64,000 nucleotides of DNA from Echeneis naucrates. Its lineage: Eukaryota > Chordata > Actinopteri > Carangiformes > Echeneidae. Both the position numbers and the translations under genes were made by a program. The stretch covers positions 15,836,707-15,900,706 of the forward strand of contig NC_042532.1 in the NCBI RefSeq assembly GCF_900963305.1, read 5' to 3'. The notes beneath the pieces are model-generated. The model searched no databases, was not told the DNA's origin, and saw only the letters and a list, made by a program, of their open reading frames with translations. Shown here one piece after another: positions 58,004 through 64,000 of this stretch (the first letter of the stretch is position 1; each line of letters begins with the position of its first letter).

Positions 58004-61000
58004 ATGTTTCCTGGCCGGGGGAGGTTTGGCTGGGGTCGGCTCCCTGAGGTGGATCTCTTCACGGACCGCCATGACACCAATGCAGAGACTCTGTCCCAGG
58101 CCATCAGAGCTGCAGCCGCCGCAGAGCCGGACGCAGACGGCAGCGTGCTGTTTGGACAAATGCAGGGCACCGTGGTCGGCCTCAGATATTACACTGGAGT
58201 GGTGAGGATCCCCTTCATTCATCCACCAAGGAGGACCCAAACTGCCAGGTGATGCAGATCTGGCGCTCACTGAGGAGTTGCCTGTGTTTTACCTTCTCTG
58301 GACAGGTGAACCGAGGAGAAATGGTCGGTTTGGTGCGACAGCCCCAGAATCCGTATGACCCCAATGCAGTGATGGTGGCCAACATTTATGGCAACCAGGT
58401 GGGACACATCAAGCGGGAGCTGGCAGCAGCTATGGCTTATGTCATGGACAACAACTTGGCTAAGGTGGAGGGGTGAGTGGATTGTAATTGGCCTGTCATC
58501 TTCCCAATTGGGTCAGAATATCATTTTCTTTAAGGACAGATGGACGAAAAATCCACCAACTAATCCTGAACAGAAGCAAAAAAGGCTGCCGCTGGCAACT
58601 TCTTGTGTGTACCATGATTACAGTGTTCTTGGCTGTTTGTTTGCTCTTTCAGGGTGGTGTACTCGGGCACCGGCAACAAATTTAACATGCCCGTGATGCT
58701 GTCTTTCTGGGGCAGAGAAGAAAAGAAAACCGCTGTGATTGAATGCATGGCGCGGCGTGGTTACAAACTAAACACAGGTGGAATCATGGCATCAGGTACA
58801 CATACACATTCAACTATCCTATCTCACTTTCATCATGGAAAACCTGTTAGATTCATAGATGTAGTGCACGCTGTTGCATCAGTTGTCAGTCGTTAAGTTC
58901 ACTTATGGCTTATTGTGTGCGTGTGGATGTGTTGGATTTCAGGTGCAAATCAAACATATAACAGGCCAGGAGCTTCTGCATTGCCGTCTAAAAAAGGCCT
59001 GACAATTCCTCTGACTGCAGATGAGGTAATCCGCTCAAATGTAGTTTAATCTTTAATGTTGGCTTTAAAACAGTGTTGTTGTGAATTTTACTTTCTCGCT
59101 TCAGTAAATGTTGTAATTTTCATGCTAAAATTACATGACATGGAGTACAGTAACAATATGTTTGCAGACATGTTGTAAACATTGTGGGACAGACATAATA
59201 ACGCTGAAGCCAGCATTTGTAATTACGTAACTTTTTTTAAACTCGTATCGTTTGTTTTTTTTTATCTTTTCCAGCTGAAGAATGCATTTGATAACCTGTT
59301 TGATGATTTGATGGAGAGTAGAGATGGCGAGAAAGAGGCAGCTGAGGTACTCGGGTGATCCACGTTTCCATCATGTCTTCTCATGCATGATAGAATAAAA
59401 AGCAGTCTCATTATTCCCAAAGTACTTCTCACCCAATTTGATAAAATCTCTCTCTCCTTCTCTCTGTAGTCTGTGGGTACTCCTCTTCTGCTTCACCAAA
59501 AACAGGCACTATCCTGGATGTGTGCCCGAGAAAACAAATCTGCTCTGCCACCCTTCTGGGAGAAGAGAGGCGAGCTTTACTACAACACCGTCACATGTTT
59601 CTCTGCTAAAGAAATACCAGAGAGGGTTCGCGGGGGGGATACTGGCTGACGACATGGGACTGGTAAGTGAAACATTCATATATTTCATTCATTTCGGAGT
59701 GGACACTTGCTAACTGTATAAATTATATGGTAAGATATTAATCCAGTGAAAATATGTGGTGATTTGGAAGGTAATTTACACACATTTACTGATTACTTCA
59801 TGGTTGTTCGATCGCTGGTTACTTGATGTGCTAGGAGAAAATTTATGTGCATTGAAACCTGCGTTTGTGTGTCTCAGGGAAAAACTCTGACAACCATCGC
59901 TCTGATCCTCACCAACTTTCACAACAGAAAGCCACTACCTGTGGAGAAATGTGTAAGTGCAGCTGTTCTTTTCAATCCGTCAAAGCGACTTATGCTCAAC
60001 AATTAAAAAGTGTTTGTTCACGTGTTCAGGAGGAGTGGTCTTCACCTACCAAAGCCAAAAGTAAACCACACACGGCCTCTAAACTGCAAGGTAATAAACT
60101 GGTACTTGTAATAAATATAACTTTATTTAAATTTTTCTGGGCTTTTTGGGGCTTCTTGCATTTCTCTTTCTGTGACTTTATGTTGAAATTTGCCTTGTGC
60201 ATATTTAATATTTTGAGCTCAGTTGCAAGAAGATCCCTAACAGGAGCAGCGATGTGGCCTTTTTGTTTCAGGAAGCAGCAGCATAGGTGATGGACCAGGA
60301 GTGAGCAATGTAACAAAGCTGTAAGTGCGCTTTATTTGAGTATGTCATATTGACCTGATGTTATCGCTGATAAAGTGTAATGATGCGTATTTAATTATAT
60401 CTATATTTTTAGCATCAGGATATATTTCCGTCCAATTTTATTCACATACTACGACTACGCAACTTCAGTTTCTTGTATCATACTCTGATATGTTGCTGTA
60501 TTGGTCAGTTCACAGGGAGAGGTGATCTGTGCTGATACACCAGGCATGGTGAAGAAAACAGGAAAGTCGGATAAAAGTAAGAGTGGATTCCTTTTGTACT
60601 TTGATTGCATCGATTGCACACTTTTTCTTCTTCCATGTATTATGCAGCTGATGTATTGTTCCCCCACACTCACAGGTACGAGCAAAGAAAAACTGCAAGC
60701 CACCAAGCGAAAGCCCAGCAAAGGTACAATATACCAACTGTTTGTGTTTGTGTGCTGTGAAATTTGCTTGTCGAAATTGTTTATATTACCAAATATTCAC
60801 TACAGTCATCCAGATCGGTGTTGTCCGTATACCTAAAACACAGGGACTACTGTATTGCTGGAGGATCTAGACTTTGCTGCAGCACTGGGTGGCTCAGTAC
60901 CACAAACAGTCCCAAAGAAGAAGAAAACTACCAATAAGGCTACTTCAAAACAGAGTTAGTTCCAACAGTGTGTTCTTGGCTGGTGATTTAAAAATAGTGT

Positions 61001-63978
61001 TCATTTAAACAAAAAAGAGTTGAACGTTTCCCTTTTGAATGTGCAGTCGTTGAATCATCCACCCCTGAAAGTACAGAGGACTCATCAGCTAGAACGACTC
61101 TCATCATCTGCCCACTCTCTGTGCTCAGCAACTGGCTGGTAGGAGTAAAGCCTCGAACACAGCAAAACACGCCCAACTCAAAATTTACACATGACACTTC
61201 AGTTGATTAATTGATCAGTCACTATTGCTATCTACGCTAGATAGCAAACTAAAATATTTATGTTCAGGAGTGATGATTGGCTAAAAAAACAGCAATTTCA
61301 ATCCTGCAAATTGGATTAAATCCCTGAAATAAGCGTTTTGTATTTTCTCCCACTGTCGTTTGTTTGTGTCTGCAGGACCAGTTTGAGCAGCACATGCATC
61401 CCAATGTGAAGCTTAATGTGTATCTGTATTACGGCTCAGAGCGCAACAGGAGCAAGACGTTTCTGTCCTCCCAGGACGTGGTGATCACCACCTACAATGT
61501 TCTATCTGCTGACTTTGTGGTGAGTGAATACAATTGAATACAACAGAATGTATACAGAATACAATTGTGCCTTAATGTATTTTGAGGAGCGCAATTATCC
61601 AAAGCAAATCAAGCCCTGACTCGTTTCAGATCATGTCAAAATTCAGTTCAGACAGGTTTGAATCATATGCAGAGAGAAGTTGCTCGTGCAACAAATGTAA
61701 TGCGTTTGTTCCTCTTTAAGAATGAGAGTCCCCTCCATAGTATCAATTGGCTGAGGGTTGTGCTGGATGAAGGACACATCATAAGAAATCCAAACGCACA
61801 GATGAGTAAAGCTGTGCTCAACCTGAAAGCTAACAGGCGCTGGATTCTTTCAGGTACACCTTAAACACACAGCTCACTGCTGTTATCGGTTTACACTGTA
61901 TACTGTATGAAGTCCATATTGGACATATACCATTTTGATGATCCAGGGGACTTAACTCAAATAGGACACAAAAATTCAGTCTCCATCGTTCTGCTTCTGC
62001 AGGGACTCCTATCCAGAACAGTGTGAAAGACCTGTGGATGCTGCTGGCATTCTTGCGTCTGAAGCCATTCGATGTGAGAGAGTGGTGGAACAGAGTGATC
62101 CAGAGACCTGTTACTCAGGGCGACAGGGCCGGCCTGCAGTGAGTACTCTGTGATACGTGATGTTTAACTGCAGGAAGGTAGTAATAATACTTCAAAAGGC
62201 ACCATTCACTGTTCTCAGCCTGCGGTGGCCGCATATACTTATATGGCAACAGTAGAAAAGTTGAGACACCTAAAATAGAGAACGGCATGTCATGTTTTGT
62301 TACACTGACCACATGGACACTGCGCAGGAACCTTCAGACCTTGGTGAAGTGCATCACCCTGAGGCGGACCAAGAGCACTGTGGTGAATGGGCGCCCCCTG
62401 GTGTCTCTGCCTGAGAAGACTGTGTTTGTGGAGCAGGTGGAGTTGAGCCAGCAGGAGAGAGAAGAATATGAGCTGGCACGCAATGAAGGAAGAAACACCA
62501 TTAGCAGGTAAATGTAAGCATGGACATGTATGTACATATGTGTATTTGAAAATAGTAAGTTTGTATTTCACAGCACACATGGCAGGCTGAATGTTCTAAT
62601 AAGAATATTACATTGTTTTATGTAATGGTATGTAGGTATGTAGCAGAAGGGACGGTGCTAAGGAATTATGCAGATGTGTTGGCCATCCTGATGAGGCTTC
62701 GACAGTACTGCTGCCACCCGGATCTACTGGCAAAGGCACCCTCAGATTTAGGTAAAGCCTGCAGGATATTATGATAATGATGTGATTAAGGAGAGAACTG
62801 TTTCTGAACTTAAATATAATACGAAGAGAGGTCTGTGACTGATATAGATTGTGTTTCTTTAAGCCGTTTTTATGCCATTATTAATTGGATAGGACAGTGT
62901 AGCGCGGCAGGAAAATTTGGGCATAAAAACAAGAAGGAAGATTTCTCTCCTGTTAATTGATGTATATTTTTGTCATGGATTTCTTTCCGGTTCTGTTCCC
63001 TCCCTTTGTCTCTAGATGCTGCTGCGACGCCGGCAGAACTGCGGGAGCGTCTGATAGAGAAGCTACGGTTGGTGTTGGCCAGCGGCTCTGATGAGGAGTG
63101 CCCAGTGTGCCTGGACTCGGTCCGTCTCCCTGTCATCACACACTGCGCCCACGTTTACTGCCGGCCCTGCATCGCCCAGGTCATCACCAGTGAGCAGGTA
63201 CATTGTTTTGGGTAACAGAGAAACTACATTTTCACGTTTCATTGTTAATTATTTAGCTGTTAAATCCTTCCCCTGTCCTGTGGCTGGGTGTGTGTCTGTG
63301 TATAGAAAGCACGCTGTCCTCTCTGTCGAGGTGAGATCAAGACCAGTGAGCTGGTGGAGTTTCCACAGGAGGAAATGGAGGAAGAGAGCAGTACAAATTC
63401 TGAGTGTTGGAGGAAAAGCTCAAAGGTAACAAACAGCACGTACTAAAACTCCAAAACTAAGCAGTCGTAAACCTTTGACATTGTATTTGGAACAAAAAGG
63501 TTTCTTTTCTTTTTTTGTGTGTGTGTAAGATATCTTTTTTTGTGCAGAAAATTATGGTTAGTTGTTGGACATGATCAACATCAGCAGCCATGATTAAATA
63601 TTTCTCAGTTCGCTTTTAAAGTCCTGAATGGTAAAGGAAACGACAAAACAATGTTTCCTTGAATTTCATACTTACCTGAAATAGGTTGAAGGAATCAGTG
63701 GATCCGTCTGCTCACACTATGTGACTTGAATTATTTCCTTCAGGCTGAAGCCACTTAAAAAGGACTCTCTTCGTCAGGATGGCAATAATGTGAAACTGAA
63801 TTGAATGTTATCGTGAGAGTGCTGCGGTGTTGCTTGTTATTTTAAGGTGGTCTGCGTCTCCGCAGGTGCAAGCGCTGATGGGAAACCTGCTTAGGCTGCG
63901 ATGTGAGGACAGCAGCATCAAGTGTTTGGTCGTCTCTCAGTTCACACGTTTCCTCACCATAGTGGAGACGCCACTCAG
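58004..63978 (+). CDS. hltf: Helicase-like transcription factor (partial, runs off the window)
   Basis: SWI2/SNF2 ATPase and RING E3 ligase acting in replication fork reversal and PCNA polyubiquitylation. Coding exons: 58004-58201, 58306-58472, 58653-58795, 58943-59025, 59275-59346, 59470-59662, 59878-59952, 60030-60090, 60272-60320, 60509-60576, 60676-60723, 60844-60954, 61047-61138, 61376-61519, 61721-61853, 62003-62138, 62328-62507, 62636-62751, 63016-63197, 63306-63425, 63866-63978. Domains: HIRAN (VGLRYYTGV...), ATPase motif I DDMGL-GKT across exons 6-7, motif II DEGH as in human HLTF, GTPIQN, RING Cys/His (CPVC...CAHVYC..C...CPLC), start of the C-terminal helicase (VVSQFTRFL). Exon 6 has seven Gs at 59632-59638 where six keep frame, so the coding sequence is broken as written. 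Confidence 0.94.
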
Positions 63979-64000
63979 GTAAAACTCTCACGCATACAGT

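Overview
The window is vertebrate nuclear DNA from a teleost fish, most likely a percomorph. The evidence is compact intron-rich genes with GT-AG junctions, kappa-type immunoglobulin light chain (IgL) V, J and C segments packed in short inverted cassettes (an arrangement known from teleosts), and fish-type dispersed repeats. Species cannot be named from sequence alone.

Region 1 (1-13.8 kb) is an IgL cluster. V segments lie on the + strand; J and C segments lie on the - strand. The order is V1, C-A, J1, V2, C-B, J2, V3, orphan J4, V4 (a different V family), a leftover 3' flank of a lost C-B, V5, C-A, J3, V6. V segments carry 12-bp-spacer recombination signals and J segments carry 23-bp-spacer signals, as at mammalian kappa. 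Each J-C pair is flanked by V segments in the opposite orientation, so local V-to-J joining is by inversion. Two constant-domain types (A and B) alternate.

Region 2 (13.8-39.4 kb) interrupts the cluster with non-Ig sequence: a LINE 3' end, a 7-exon tetraspanin gene (+), a 4,001-bp hAT-like element with perfect 8-bp target-site duplications that contains a minisatellite, a large imperfect palindrome and IS3EU-like transposase scraps, then elavl1/HuR (+) and slc1a7/EAAT5 (-). elavl1 and slc1a7 converge.

Region 3 (39.4-45.7 kb) resumes the IgL cluster in mirror orientation: a V-flank relic, V7 (-), J5 (+), C-B (+), V8 (-), a V pseudogene (-) and a decayed Ig-like exon.

Region 4 (46-64 kb) holds pak2 (-) and hltf (+), which diverge from a CpG-rich stretch near 56.7-57.1 kb. 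hltf runs off the right edge. Its coding sequence carries one extra G in a G7 run, which breaks frame as given; an assembly error is the first suspect.

The most notable observations are the split, mirrored IgL locus around the housekeeping gene elavl1, the scars of cassette loss, the composite hAT element, and lineage changes in pak2 and slc1a7.
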